Positions 18,364 to 27,702 of a stretch of 64,000 nt of DNA are shown piece after piece (position 1 is the first letter of the stretch; every line of letters begins with the position of its first letter). Made by a program: the position numbers and the translations under genes. Under the pieces are notes generated by a model. It was not told where the DNA came from. It did no database searches and saw only the letters and a program-made list of their open reading frames with translations. The stretch is from Pseudomonas sp. SLFW (lineage in GTDB: Bacteria; Pseudomonadota; Gammaproteobacteria; Pseudomonadales; Pseudomonadaceae): contig NZ_JAAAKW010000009.1 in assembly GCF_009905615.1 (NCBI RefSeq), positions 1-64,000 of the forward strand, written 5' to 3'.

Positions 18364-19386
18364 TTACCGGGTGGCCCAGCGCTCCGCTCGCCATGCGGCC
18401 TGTTGCGCCTTGTCGTGGAAAGTCCAGGCCACGAAGCGGCTTTGTTTCTGCCCTTGTGACATCTCGACCACGCGGCTTTCAACAGCGCCGGCTTTTTTCA
18501 GCGTGCTTTGAATCAGCGGGAGGTTGGACGCCTTCGACACCAGCGTGCTGAACCACAGCACCTGCATTGGCACTTGAGCGCTTTCGGTAATCAGCTGCGC
18601 GACGAAACGCGCTTCGCCGCCTTCGCACCACAGTTCCGCCGCTTGCCCACCGAAATTCAGCACCGGCAGTTTGCGCTTGGGATCGGCCTTGCCCAGTGCT
18701 CGCCATTTGCGCTGGCTGCCGCGCAACGCTTCCTCGGCGGAGGCGTGAAAGGGCGGGTTGCAGAGGCTGATGTCGAAGCGTTCGTCTGCTTGCAGTAGAC
18801 CGAGCAGAATGTGCTTGCGATTGCCCTGTTGACGCAGGCTGATGGCCTTACCCAAGGCGTTGGCCTTGACGATGGTGGCCGCCGAAGCGAGGGCAATCGT
18901 GTCGATGTCCGAGCCGACGAAGTGCCAGCCATATTCACTGTGGCCGATGAGGGGGTAGACGCCGTTGGCCCCCGTGCCGATGTCCAGCGCCTTGATCGCG
19001 GCGCCACGGGGAATGACGCCAGCGTTGTCCTCGGCGAGCAGGTCGGCCAGGAAGTGCAGGTAATCGGCGCGACCGGGAATCGGTGGGCAGAGGTAATCCG
19101 TCGGAATGTCCCAATGGGCGATGCCGTAGAACGCCTTGAGCAATGCGCGGTTGAACACGCGTACCGCCTCCGGGTTAGCGAAGTCGATGCTTTCCTTGCC
19201 ATAGGGGTTGGTGATCACGAACTTACCCAGCTCGGGGCTGCTCTTGATCAGGCGCGGAAAGTCGTAATGGCCCTGATGGCGGTTGCGCGGGTGCAGGCTG
19301 GCCTTCTCGCGCGGTTCGGCAGGTTTGGCTGACTGAGCGGGTTTCGGTTTCTTGCGAGGCGGCTTGGGCTGCTCGGGTTTGGTCAT
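18364..19386 (-). CDS. rlmF: 23S rRNA (adenine(1618)-N6)-methyltransferase RlmF
   Basis: A 340-residue SAM-dependent RNA methyltransferase that methylates A1618 of 23S rRNA. A basic, proline-rich N-terminal tail (residues 1-35) precedes LHPRNRHQGHYDFPRL. The SAM site is ALDIGTGANGVYPLIG and the catalytic NPPF motif reads LCNPPFHAS. The start is ATG at 19386; a longer reading runs back into the REP element and is unlikely. Single gene on the minus strand, convergent with hupN. Confidence 0.93.
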   Translation of the reverse strand: MTKPEQPKPPRKKPKPAQSAKPAEPREKASLHPRNRHQGHYDFPRLIKSSPELGKFVITNPYGKESIDFANPEAVRVFNRALLKAFYGIAHWDIPTDYLCPPIPGRADYLHFLADLLAEDNAGVIPRGAAIKALDIGTGANGVYPLIGHSEYGWHFVGSDIDTIALASAATIVKANALGKAISLRQQGNRKHILLGLLQADERFDISLCNPPFHASAEEALRGSQRKWRALGKADPKRKLPVLNFGGQAAELWCEGGEARFVAQLITESAQVPMQVLWFSTLVSKASNLPLIQSTLKKAGAVESRVVEMSQGQKQSRFVAWTFHDKAQQAAWRAERWATR

Positions 19387-19415
19387 TGCGGGTCTTTTCC
19401 GGTTAAAACACAAAA

Positions 19416-19510
19416 CCCTGTGGGAGCGGGCTTGCTGGCGATAACGGTCTGCCCGTGACGAATGCTTCGCCTGACACACTGCTATCGCGAGCAAGCTCAC
19501 TCCTACAGGG
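19416..19510. repeat. REP-type inverted repeat
   Basis: Arms CCCTGTGGGAGCGGGCTTGC and the related ATCGCGAGCAAGCTCACTCC face each other between rlmF and valS. The two arms belong to slightly different REP variants, so the stem is imperfect. Confidence 0.75.
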
Positions 19511-19557
19511 TTCGTGTGAATCAGCCCGCCCGGGATTCAGGCGGGCTGAGTCGGTCG

Positions 19558-22404
19558 TTACAAACTCGCGATCCGTGCGTGCTGTTCGGCCAGCTTGCCC
19601 AGTGCCTGTTCGGCCTCGGTCAGCTTGGCGCGCTCCTTGGCGATGACATCAGGCGGTGCCTTGTCGACGAAAGCGGCGTTGGACAGCTTGCCACCCACGC
19701 GCTGGACTTCGCCTTGCAGGCGCTGGATTTCCTTGTCCAGACGCGCGAGCTCGGCGCCCTTGTCGATCAGGCCAGCCATCGGCACCAGCACTTCCATCTC
19801 GCCCACCAGAGCGGTGGCGGACAGTGGTGCTTCGGCGCCTGCGGCCAGTACGGTGAACGATTCGAGCTTGGCCAGCTTCTTCAGCAGGTGCTCGTTTTCG
19901 TTCAGGCGACGCTGGTCTTCGGCGCTGACATTCTTGAGGAACAGTTGCAGCGGCTTGCCCGGGCCGATGTTCATTTCGCCACGGATGTTCCGCACGCCGA
20001 GCATCAGGCCCTTGAGCCATTCGATGTCGCCTTCGGCAGCGGCGTCAATGCGCGCTTCGTTCGCCACCGGCCATGGTTGCAGCATGATGGTCTTGCCCTG
20101 CGCACCGGCCAGCGGCGCGAGGCGCTGCCAGATTTCTTCGGTGATGAACGGCATGAACGGATGCGCCAGGCGCAGTGCCACTTCCAGCACACGAACCAGC
20201 GTACGGCGTGTGCCGCGCTGACGCTCGATCGGCGCGTTCTCGTCCCACAGCACCGGCTTGGACAGCTCCAGGTACCAGTCGCAGTATTGGTTCCAGATGA
20301 ACTCGTACAACGCCTGCGCGGCGAGGTCGAAACGGAATTGATCCAGCTGGCGAGTCACTTCGGCTTCGGTGCGTTGCAGCTGCGAGATGATCCAGCGATC
20401 CGGCAGCGACAGTTCGACTTCTTCGCCGTTCTGGCCGCAGTCTTCGCCCTTGTCCAGCACGTAGCGGGCGGCATTCCAGATTTTGTTGCAGAAGTTGCGA
20501 TAGCCTTCGACGCGACCCATGTCGAACTTGATGTCACGACCGGTCGAGGCCAGCGAGCAGAAGGTGAAGCGCAGGGCGTCGGTGCCGTAGCTGGCGATGC
20601 CGTCGGCGAATTCGGCACGGGTCTGCTTCTCGATCTTCTTGGCCAGTTGCGGCTGCATCATGCCGCTGGTGCGTTTCTGCACCAGGGCTTCGAGTTCGAT
20701 ACCGTCGACAATGTCCAGCGGGTCCAGGACGTTGCCCTTGGACTTGGACATTTTCTGGCCCTGACCATCGCGGACCAGACCGTGGACATAAACGGTCTTG
20801 AACGGGATTTGCGGGGTGCCGTCTTCGTTCTTCACCAGGTGCATGGTGAGCATGATCATCCGGGCGACCCAGAAGAAAATGATGTCGAAACCGGTGACCA
20901 GCACGTCCGTCGGGTGGAAGGTTTTCAGGAATTCGGTCTGCTCAGGCCAGCCCAGGGTGGAGAAGGTCCACAGGCCGGAACTGAACCAGGTGTCGAGGAC
21001 GTCGTTGTCCTGTTGCAGCGCCACGTCCGGGCCGAGGTTGTGCTTGGCGCGCACTTCGGCTTCGTCGCGACCGACGTAGACCTTGCCCGACTCGTCGTAC
21101 CAGGCCGGGATGCGATGGCCCCACCACAACTGACGGCTGATGCACCAATCCTGAATGTCGCGCATCCAGGAGAAGTACATGTTTTCGTATTGCTTCGGCA
21201 CGAAAGCGATGCGGCCGTCTTCGACGGCGGCGATGGCAGGCTCGGCCAGTGGCTTGGTGGACACGTACCACTGGTCCGTCAGCCACGGCTCGATGATGGT
21301 GCCGGAGCGGTCGCCTTTCGGCACCTTCAGGGCGTGGTCGTCGACGCTGACCAGCAGGCCAGCGGCGTCGAAAGCTGCGACGATCTGCTTGCGCGCTTCG
21401 AAACGGTCCAGGCCTGCGTATTCAGCCGGCAGGGTGCCGTCGACGGTTTCGTTCAGGGTGCCGTCGAGGTTGAACACCTGAGCAGCGGACAGCACGTTGG
21501 CGTTCTTGTCGAAGATGTTCAGCAGCGGCAAGTTGTGGCGCTTGCCGACTTCGTAGTCGTTGAAATCGTGGGCCGGGGTGATCTTCACGCAGCCGGTGCC
21601 GAATTCGGGGTCGCAGTAATCGTCCGCGATGATCGGGATGCGACGACCTACCAGCGGCAGCTCGACGAATTGGCCGATCAGAGCCTTGTAACGCTCGTCG
21701 TTCGGGTTCACGGCGACGGCGGCGTCACCGAGCATGGTTTCCGGACGGGTTGTGGCGACGATCAAGTAATCCAGACCTTCGGCGGTCTTGGCGCCGTCGG
21801 CCAGCGGGTAGCGCAGGTTCCACAGGTTGCCTGTCTCGTCGTGGTTTTCCACTTCGAGGTCGGAAATCGCGGTGTGCAGCTTGGTGTCCCAGTTGACCAG
21901 ACGCTTGCCACGGTAGATCAGGCCGTCTTCATGCAGGCGCACGAAGGCTTCTTTGACGGCTTCGGACAGGCCGTCGTCCATGGTGAAGCGCTCACGGCTC
22001 CAGTCCACGGAGGAGCCCAGGCGGCGGATCTGACGGCTGATGTTGCCGCCGGACTGATCCTTCCACTCCCAGACTTTTTCGAGGAATTTTTCGCGACCCA
22101 GGTCATGACGGCTCTGGCCCTGAGCTTCGAGCTGACGCTCGACCAGCATCTGGGTGGCGATACCGGCGTGGTCGGTGCCTGGCTGCCACAGGGTGTTGCG
22201 ACCCTGCATGCGGCGGAAACGGATCAGGGCGTCCATGATCGCGTTATTGAAACCGTGGCCCATGTGCAGGCTGCCGGTGACGTTCGGCGGCGGAATCATG
22301 ATGGTGTACGAGTCGCCCGCGCCTTGCGGAGCGAAATAGTTTTCGGACTCCCAGGTCTGGTACCAGGAAGTTTCGATGGCGTGCGGCTGGTAGGTCTTGT
22401 CCAT
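19558..22404 (-). CDS. valS: Valyl-tRNA synthetase
   Basis: A 948-residue class I aminoacyl-tRNA synthetase that charges tRNA-Val. It has the HIGH-type motif HMGH (47-50), the editing domain, KMSKS (551-555), the anticodon-binding domain and the C-terminal coiled-coil arm (about 880-945, LARLDKEIQRLQGEVQRVGG). Length is normal. In this family valine is discriminated from threonine by the editing site. It is transcribed in the same direction as the upstream pepA, holC and the 147-residue protein, but two repeat elements separate it from them. Confidence 0.98.
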   Translation of the reverse strand: MDKTYQPHAIETSWYQTWESENYFAPQGAGDSYTIMIPPPNVTGSLHMGHGFNNAIMDALIRFRRMQGRNTLWQPGTDHAGIATQMLVERQLEAQGQSRHDLGREKFLEKVWEWKDQSGGNISRQIRRLGSSVDWSRERFTMDDGLSEAVKEAFVRLHEDGLIYRGKRLVNWDTKLHTAISDLEVENHDETGNLWNLRYPLADGAKTAEGLDYLIVATTRPETMLGDAAVAVNPNDERYKALIGQFVELPLVGRRIPIIADDYCDPEFGTGCVKITPAHDFNDYEVGKRHNLPLLNIFDKNANVLSAAQVFNLDGTLNETVDGTLPAEYAGLDRFEARKQIVAAFDAAGLLVSVDDHALKVPKGDRSGTIIEPWLTDQWYVSTKPLAEPAIAAVEDGRIAFVPKQYENMYFSWMRDIQDWCISRQLWWGHRIPAWYDESGKVYVGRDEAEVRAKHNLGPDVALQQDNDVLDTWFSSGLWTFSTLGWPEQTEFLKTFHPTDVLVTGFDIIFFWVARMIMLTMHLVKNEDGTPQIPFKTVYVHGLVRDGQGQKMSKSKGNVLDPLDIVDGIELEALVQKRTSGMMQPQLAKKIEKQTRAEFADGIASYGTDALRFTFCSLASTGRDIKFDMGRVEGYRNFCNKIWNAARYVLDKGEDCGQNGEEVELSLPDRWIISQLQRTEAEVTRQLDQFRFDLAAQALYEFIWNQYCDWYLELSKPVLWDENAPIERQRGTRRTLVRVLEVALRLAHPFMPFITEEIWQRLAPLAGAQGKTIMLQPWPVANEARIDAAAEGDIEWLKGLMLGVRNIRGEMNIGPGKPLQLFLKNVSAEDQRRLNENEHLLKKLAKLESFTVLAAGAEAPLSATALVGEMEVLVPMAGLIDKGAELARLDKEIQRLQGEVQRVGGKLSNAAFVDKAPPDVIAKERAKLTEAEQALGKLAEQHARIASL

Positions 22405-22460
22405 GCGCGGCGGGAACCTGATCTGCTTTCAGTCGGAAAAGCCGGGAAGTATAGCTTTTT

Positions 22461-22522
22461 GAAGCAGCGGCAAGCTACAAGCTGTGGGAAGCCGCAAGCG
22501 ATAAGCGGCGAGCGGCAAGCTA
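22461..22522. repeat. AAGCTACAAGC-family short repeats
   Basis: Several copies of GCGGCAAGC/AAGCTACAAGC-like words follow one another directly before the valS leader. The same repeat family occurs at 3.2, 31.5 and 47.25 kb. Confidence 0.55.
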
Positions 22523-22552
22523 GAGAGCGGCGCGGCCTGGCGCTTTTGATTC

Positions 22553-22705
22553 TGCCCGAAGGGCGTAGGAGCTGGCTTGCCTGCGATCTGGCGCGAAGCG
22601 GCAGCGAATCCTAAGCATGCGATTTACCTGACACACCGAGTGAGCCGGTTGTGCTGCCGCTTCGCAGCAGATCGTAGGCAAGCCAACTCCTACGCCCTGC
22701 GGGCA
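22553..22705. repeat. Long REP-type inverted repeat
   Basis: A 153-base element with arms of about 30-35 bases: it begins TGCCCGAAGGGCGTAGGAGC and ends with the reverse complement of that, with one mismatch. The middle contains a second small dyad (GAAGCGGCAGC / GCTGCCGCTTC). It separates valS from the upstream gene. Confidence 0.8.
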
Positions 22706-22735
22706 AAAGCGAGACCGCGGTGCAGACGATCCGCT

Positions 22736-23179
22736 CTAGTGCTGGTTCAACAACCGTTCCAATCGCGCTTCGAGCCGACGCTTGATTTCGTTTTCGATAT
22801 GCGGGGCGAAGTCGTCGATGACGTCTTGCATGATCAATTGCGCGGCGGCGCGCAGTTCGCTGTCGAGGTGGAGCAGGTCGTCGGGGTTCGGTGCGCGAAC
22901 GGTTTCCGGTTCGGGCTGCGCGGCGGCAGGCGCCGGGGGGGCCAGGGCGGCGACTGGCTCGGCCGTCAGCACCGGAATGTCGTCGGCGCGGGCCTCGTGC
23001 TCGTCGGCAGCAATCACTTGACCACTGACCACGTCGAACAACAGGGGGATCTGGCCTTCGCTCTGGACCGTGTCGGTCAGCAGAGGCGGTTGCAGGGAAT
23101 CATCGCCGAGCAACTGTCGGATGGACTCAAGGTCATCCAGCAAATGCGCGGAGTCTTTCAGGTGTTTTGTATTGTCCAT
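22736..23179 (-). CDS. Uncharacterised protein between holC and valS
   Basis: A 147-residue protein I do not recognise. The start is ATG 23179 (MDNTKHLKDSAHLLDDLESI). Residues 1-40 look helical, 40-95 are Ala/Pro-rich and probably disordered, and the C-terminal 45 residues form a charged helix (DVIDDFAPHIENEIKRRLEA). The gene begins 7 bases after the holC stop, so the two are translated from one message. The layout (short helix, linker, amphipathic helix) suggests an adaptor that binds partners, possibly the clamp-loader-linked chi subunit or its SSB complex; this is inference from context only. Confidence 0.75.
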   Translation of the reverse strand: MDNTKHLKDSAHLLDDLESIRQLLGDDSLQPPLLTDTVQSEGQIPLLFDVVSGQVIAADEHEARADDIPVLTAEPVAALAPPAPAAAQPEPETVRAPNPDDLLHLDSELRAAAQLIMQDVIDDFAPHIENEIKRRLEARLERLLNQH

Positions 23180-23186
23180 CGTGTGC

Positions 23187-23615
23187 TCAAAGACGCTGCA
23201 GTCGGTGATCCTGCAGAGGATAGCCCTGTTCACGGTAGAGGCGGAAACTCTCTCGCGCCGCCAGCCGGATGGACGGTTCCTCCACCACGATCTCCGCGAT
23301 GCGGGCGAAACGTTTGAAGAATTCGGGGATGCGCAGGTCCAGATTGACCAGCAAATCCTGATGAGGGCCGGGATCGCCGCCGATGCCCAATGCCACCGGA
23401 GCGTCGTGATCGTCCTCGACCGCGCCGTGGGGCACGAAGGTTTCGCCTTTGAAACGCCACAGGCGGGCGTCCAGTTCGGCACGTTGCTCGGCGTCGCTGC
23501 AATGCAGGTAGACGCGATGACCGAGGCGCCAGGCTTTGTCCGTGAGTTTGCAGGCGAAGTCCAGACGCGCAAGCGGGTCGGCGCTGGGCAGGATGTAAAA
23601 ATCGACTTGAGTCAT
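23187..23615 (-). CDS. holC: DNA polymerase III chi subunit HolC
   Basis: A 142-residue replication protein. Chi, with psi, links the clamp loader of DNA polymerase III to single-strand binding protein. Family features are VDFYILPSADPLARLDFACKL at the start and GHRVYLHC. The start is ATG 23615; an upstream in-frame extension overlaps the pepA intergenic hairpin and is not supported. It lies downstream of pepA, 66 bases away, in the order pepA-holC-orf147-valS that is usual for Pseudomonas. Confidence 0.93.
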   Translation of the reverse strand: MTQVDFYILPSADPLARLDFACKLTDKAWRLGHRVYLHCSDAEQRAELDARLWRFKGETFVPHGAVEDDHDAPVALGIGGDPGPHQDLLVNLDLRIPEFFKRFARIAEIVVEEPSIRLAARESFRLYREQGYPLQDHRLQRL

Positions 23616-23681
23616 GAACGTTCCAGAGCGTGAGCCCCGCCGGGACCTTTCGAGCAAGGCATCGGCGGGGTCCAAGGCGTT

Positions 23682-25172
23682 TTACACGCCGGCGCGGTCG
23701 AGCAGGTATTGGGTCAGCAACGGCACCGGACGGCCTGTGGCGCCCTTGTCCTTGCCACCGCTCAGCCATGCCGTACCGGCGATGTCCAGGTGCGCCCACT
23801 CGTAGGATTTGGTGAAGCGCGAGAGGAAGCAAGCCGCCGTAATGGTGCCGCCTTTCGGGCCGCCAATGTTGGCGATGTCTGCGAACGGGCTGTCCAGTTG
23901 CTCCTGGTATTCGTCGAACAGCGGCAGTTGCCACGCACGGTCGTCGGCGCGCTTGCCGGCTTCCAGCACTTGGTTGATCAGCGCATCGCTGTTGCCCAGC
24001 AGACCGGAAGTGTGGCCGCCCAACGCCACGACGCACGCGCCGGTCAGGGTGGCGATGTCGATCACTGCTTGCGGCTTGAAGCGTTCGGCGTAGGTCAACG
24101 CGTCGCACAGCACCAGACGGCCTTCGGCGTCGGTGTTGAGGATTTCAACGGTCTGGCCGCTCATGGTCTTGACGATGTCGCCCGGACGGGTCGCATTGCC
24201 GCTCGGCATGTTCTCGGCTGCGGCAATGATGCACACCAGGTTGATCGGCAGTTGCAGTTCCAGCACGGCATTCAGCGTACCGAATACGCTGGCGGCGCCG
24301 CACATGTCGAACTTCATTTCGTCCATGCCCAGGCCCGGCTTCAGGCTGATGCCGCCGGTGTCGAAGGTGATGCCTTTACCGACCAGCACGAACGGCTTCT
24401 CGCTTTTCTTGCCATTGTTGTACTGCATCACGATCAAGCGCGGCGGTTGGGCGCTGCCCTGGCCAACGGCGAGGAACGAACCCATGCCCAACTCGGCGAT
24501 TTTCTTCTCGTCGAAGACTTCGACCTTCAGGCCCTTGTGCGCCTTGCCCAACGCCTTGGCTTGTTCCCCAAGGTAGGTCGGGTGGCAGATGTTCGGCGGC
24601 ATGTTGCCCAGATCACGAGTGACGGCCACGCCAGCAGCGATTGCCTGAGCGTGCTTGGCGGCGCGCTCGACATCGGCCACGGTCGCCTTGGCGGTCAGCA
24701 AGGTGACTTTCTTCAAGGCGCGGGGGTCGACTTTCTGGCTCTTGAATTTATCGAACACGTATTCGCCATCGACCAGCGTTTCCACCAGCAGGCGGTTCTT
24801 GCCGTAGATGTCGCGGCCTTTGACGTTCAGGTGATCCAGCGCAAAAGCCGCATCGGTGCCGCCCAGGCTTTTCAGGGTGTTCAGCACGCCGCTGATGAGT
24901 TTGCGGAAAGGGCGGTCGCCCAGCTCAGGCTCTTTGCCGGTGCCCACCAGCAGGACGCGTTCGGCCTTGAGGTTCGGCAGGCTGTGCAGCAACAGGCTCT
25001 GGCCCACTTTGCCGGCCAGGTCGCCGCGTTTGAGCACGGCACTGATGGCACCGCCGCTCAGGGTATCGATACTTTGTGCGATGTCGCTCAGGGTACGGCC
25101 TTCACCGACAGCGACCACCAGTGTGGCGGTCTTCAAGGTTTCTGCACTGACGCTCTTAACAACCAATTCCAT
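23682..25172 (-). CDS. pepA: Leucyl aminopeptidase PepA (cytosol aminopeptidase)
   Basis: A 496-residue M17 metallo-aminopeptidase. It contains the signature NTDAEGRL starting at residue 346, plus GKGITFDTGGISLKPG with catalytic Lys/Asp metal ligands. It trims N-terminal residues, mainly Leu, from peptides in the cytoplasm; PepA homologs also bind DNA in some species. The start MELVVKSVSAETLK at 25172 agrees with the family; a longer reading to 25298 does not. It is divergent from lptF across about 305 bases. Confidence 0.96.
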   Translation of the reverse strand: MELVVKSVSAETLKTATLVVAVGEGRTLSDIAQSIDTLSGGAISAVLKRGDLAGKVGQSLLLHSLPNLKAERVLLVGTGKEPELGDRPFRKLISGVLNTLKSLGGTDAAFALDHLNVKGRDIYGKNRLLVETLVDGEYVFDKFKSQKVDPRALKKVTLLTAKATVADVERAAKHAQAIAAGVAVTRDLGNMPPNICHPTYLGEQAKALGKAHKGLKVEVFDEKKIAELGMGSFLAVGQGSAQPPRLIVMQYNNGKKSEKPFVLVGKGITFDTGGISLKPGLGMDEMKFDMCGAASVFGTLNAVLELQLPINLVCIIAAAENMPSGNATRPGDIVKTMSGQTVEILNTDAEGRLVLCDALTYAERFKPQAVIDIATLTGACVVALGGHTSGLLGNSDALINQVLEAGKRADDRAWQLPLFDEYQEQLDSPFADIANIGGPKGGTITAACFLSRFTKSYEWAHLDIAGTAWLSGGKDKGATGRPVPLLTQYLLDRAGV

Positions 25173-25477
25173 GTCGGGGTCCCCGAATAAACTGTGGGTT
25201 ATCGCAAATGAATGCGCGACGCGACGGCTGCCAATGCCTTGCAGCACGGCGCTCGCGGCAAGGCCCGCAGTTTGACCCCGCTGACGGACGGATGACAACC
25301 CCGATAACTGCCCCCGTGTCAGCTTGGGTTAAGCAAGTATCCGGCGCGCTCAGTGACAGACACACCCAATCACAGGATAATGCTGCATATTTTTTCGCTG
25401 GTTCGCGGTCGCGCGTCCCATGATTGACCCATTTCCTTGTCAGGCTGTCTGAGCGTGACGACCCTGGAGTGTCTGGT
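25173..25477. other. Divergent region between pepA and lptF
   Basis: About 305 bases with promoters in both directions. The lptF side has a good sigma70 promoter (25353-25381). The pepA side shows no clear promoter that I can place. A TTG at 25424 opens a longer in-frame lptF reading, which I reject in favour of 25478. Confidence 0.5.
25353..25381 (+). promoter_or_regulatory. Sigma70-type promoter for lptF-lptG
   Basis: GTGACA (25353-25358) and GATAAT (25376-25381) are separated by exactly 17 bases. Transcription would start near 25388, leaving about 90 bases of leader before the lptF start. Confidence 0.65.
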
Positions 25478-26596
25478 TTGATTGTCTTCCGTTACCTGTC
25501 CCGAGAAGTGCTGGTTACCTTGAGCGCTGTGAGCGCCGTGTTGTTGGTAATCATCATGAGTGGCCGTTTCATCAAGTACCTCGCTCAGGCGGCCTCCGGT
25601 GCGCTCGATCCCGGCGTGCTGTTTCTGATCATGGGCTTCCGCCTGCCAGGTTTCATGCAGCTCATTTTGCCGCTGGGGCTGTTCCTCGGCATCCTGCTCG
25701 CCTACGGCCGTTTGTACCTGGAAAGCGAAATGACCGTGCTGGCCGCCACCGGCATGAGCCAGCAACGTTTGCTGTGGATGACCCTCGCGCCTGCCGCACT
25801 GGTGTCGCTGCTGGTGGCGTGGCTGAGCTTCAGCCTGGCGCCTCAGGGCGCGACCCAGTTCCAGCTGCTGATCAACAAACAGGACGCCATGACCGAGTTC
25901 GACACTCTGGTGCCGGGCCGTTTCCAGTTGTTGCGTGACGGCAGCCGTGTGACTTACACCGAGACCATGACCGACGACCGCATCAACCTCGGCGGCGTGT
26001 TCATCTCCGAAAAGAAGCTGGAAGAAAAGAAAGACCACGGCATCACCGTCCTGGTGGCCGAGAAGGGCAAGCAGGAAATCAAGCCTGACGGCAGCCGCTA
26101 CCTGATCCTTACCAACGGCTACCGCTACGACGGCAATCCGGGGCAAGCCGATTATCGTGCGATCAAGTACGACACCTACGGCGCCCTGTTGCCGAAGCCA
26201 GATATCAGCGACGAAATCACCGACCGCGACGCGATTCCGACCACCGAGTTGCTCACGGGTGAGAGCAGCCTGCGAAACAAGGCCGAGCTGCAATGGCGAA
26301 TTTCGTTGCCGATTCTGGTCTTCATCGTGACCTTGATGGCCGTACCGCTGGCGCGGGTGAACCCGCGTCAGGGCCGCTTCCTCAAGTTGTTGCCCGCCAT
26401 TCTGCTGTACATGGCTTACCTGACCATCCTGATCGCCGCGCGCGGCGCGCTGGAGAAGGGCAAGATTCCGGGGCCGCTGGGGTTGTGGTGGGTCCACGTG
26501 ATCTTCCTCGCCATCGGACTGGGGCTGCTGTACTGGGAGCCGATGCGCCTGAAAATGAAGAGTCGCCGCGACGCGTCGGAGGTGGCTCATGGTTAA
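25478..26596 (+). CDS. lptF: LPS export ABC transporter permease LptF
   Basis: A 372-residue inner-membrane subunit of the LptB2FG transporter, which extracts lipopolysaccharide from the inner membrane and passes it to LptC/LptA. It has the typical pattern of three membrane helices, a large periplasmic beta-jellyroll (about 130-260) and three more helices. The N-terminus IVFRYLSREVLVTLSAVSAV matches the family. The start codon appears to be TTG at 25478, with GGAG about 9 bases before it. Its 3' end overlaps lptG by 8 bases. Confidence 0.93.
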   Translation: MIVFRYLSREVLVTLSAVSAVLLVIIMSGRFIKYLAQAASGALDPGVLFLIMGFRLPGFMQLILPLGLFLGILLAYGRLYLESEMTVLAATGMSQQRLLWMTLAPAALVSLLVAWLSFSLAPQGATQFQLLINKQDAMTEFDTLVPGRFQLLRDGSRVTYTETMTDDRINLGGVFISEKKLEEKKDHGITVLVAEKGKQEIKPDGSRYLILTNGYRYDGNPGQADYRAIKYDTYGALLPKPDISDEITDRDAIPTTELLTGESSLRNKAELQWRISLPILVFIVTLMAVPLARVNPRQGRFLKLLPAILLYMAYLTILIAARGALEKGKIPGPLGLWWVHVIFLAIGLGLLYWEPMRLKMKSRRDASEVAHG

Positions 26597-27650
26597 GCTC
26601 GATTGGTACATCGGCAAAAGCGTGTTCATGGCCATTCTGGCCGTGCTGGGCATCATTCTCGGCCTGGCCTCGCTGTTCGCGTTCATCGATGAGATGGCCG
26701 ACATCAGCGACACCTACACCTTCTGGGACGCGGGCAGTTTCGTGGTCATGACTGCGCCGCGTCGTCTCTATGACATGTTGCCGATGGCAGCGCTGATTGG
26801 CTGTCTGATCGGCCTTGGCGCCCTGGCCAGCAGCAGTGAGCTGACTATCATGCGAGCGGCGGGTGTCTCCATCGGCCGGATCGTCTGGGCGGTCATGAAG
26901 CCGATGCTGATCCTGATGGTTGCGGGCCTGTTGATCGGCGAATACGTTGCCCCCGTCACCGAAGCATCCGCCCAAGCCGCCCGTTCGCTGGCCCAGGGCA
27001 CCGGTGACGCACAGAGTGCCCGGCACGGTCTGTGGCACCGTCAGGGGGATGAGTTCATCCATATCAACACCGTGCAGCCCAATGGCCTGCTGTACGGGGT
27101 GACGCGCTACCGTTTCGACGATCAGCGCCACATGCTCAGCGCCAGTTTCGCCAAGCAGGCGAATTACAAGACTGATTACTGGGAGCTCAAGGACGTCTCG
27201 ACCACGGTATTTCATGAAGGCCGCACCGAGGTAGTCAACACGCCGGACGAGCGCTGGAACATCGCCCTGAGCCCGCAGCTCCTGAGCACCGTGGTGCTGC
27301 CGCCAGAGTCGCTGTCCATGACAGGGTTGTACGGGTATGCGCATTACCTGGCGGATCAGGGCCTGGCGAACGGGCGTTATTGGCTGGCGTTTTACACCAA
27401 GATTTTCCAGCCGCTGGTGACGGTGGCGCTGGTGTTGATGGCGATTTCCTTCATCTTCGGTCCGCTGCGTTCGGTGACGCTGGGTCAACGGGTGTTCACC
27501 GGCGTGCTGGTGGGCTTCACCTTCCGCATCGCCCAAGACCTGCTGGGCCCGTCGAGTCTGGTGTTCGGCTTCTCGCCGCTGTTCGCGGTGCTGGTACCTG
27601 CTGGTGTGTGTGCGCTGGCGGGTGTCTGGCTGTTGCGCCGGGCGGGTTGA
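26589..27650 (+). CDS. lptG: LPS export ABC transporter permease LptG
   Basis: A 353-residue partner of LptF with the same plan: N-terminal helices (LDWYIGKSVFMAILAVLGIILG), periplasmic domain, and C-terminal helices (QPLVTVALVLMAISFIFGPL). It forms the heterodimeric LPS channel with LptF; the ATPase LptB is encoded elsewhere. The gene overlaps lptF by 8 bases, so the two are translationally coupled. A terminator lies 17 bases after the stop. Confidence 0.95.
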   Translation: MVKLDWYIGKSVFMAILAVLGIILGLASLFAFIDEMADISDTYTFWDAGSFVVMTAPRRLYDMLPMAALIGCLIGLGALASSSELTIMRAAGVSIGRIVWAVMKPMLILMVAGLLIGEYVAPVTEASAQAARSLAQGTGDAQSARHGLWHRQGDEFIHINTVQPNGLLYGVTRYRFDDQRHMLSASFAKQANYKTDYWELKDVSTTVFHEGRTEVVNTPDERWNIALSPQLLSTVVLPPESLSMTGLYGYAHYLADQGLANGRYWLAFYTKIFQPLVTVALVLMAISFIFGPLRSVTLGQRVFTGVLVGFTFRIAQDLLGPSSLVFGFSPLFAVLVPAGVCALAGVWLLRRAG

Positions 27651-27666
27651 TCGCAGGACTGCAATG

Positions 27667-27694
27667 AAAAGCCGACCTCTGGGTCGGCTTTTTT
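27667..27694 (+). terminator. Rho-independent terminator after lptG
   Basis: AAAAGCCGACC pairs with GGTCGGCTTTT and ends in a T run. Because of the A tract on the other side it can also end minus-strand transcripts such as that of the RDD gene. Confidence 0.92.
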
Positions 27695-27702
27695 GTGCCT
27701 GT

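Noticed and set aside
19462..22614. A 1050-codon open frame on the plus strand opposite valS
   Set aside because: It mirrors valS almost exactly; valS has all class I synthetase motifs. Long antisense frames are common in high-GC genes, and the antisense translation shows no recognisable domain.
25424..25477. Longer lptF start at TTG 25424
   Set aside because: The added 18 residues (MTHFLVRLSERDD...) are hydrophilic, unlike the family N-terminus, and TTG 25478 has a better ribosome site.
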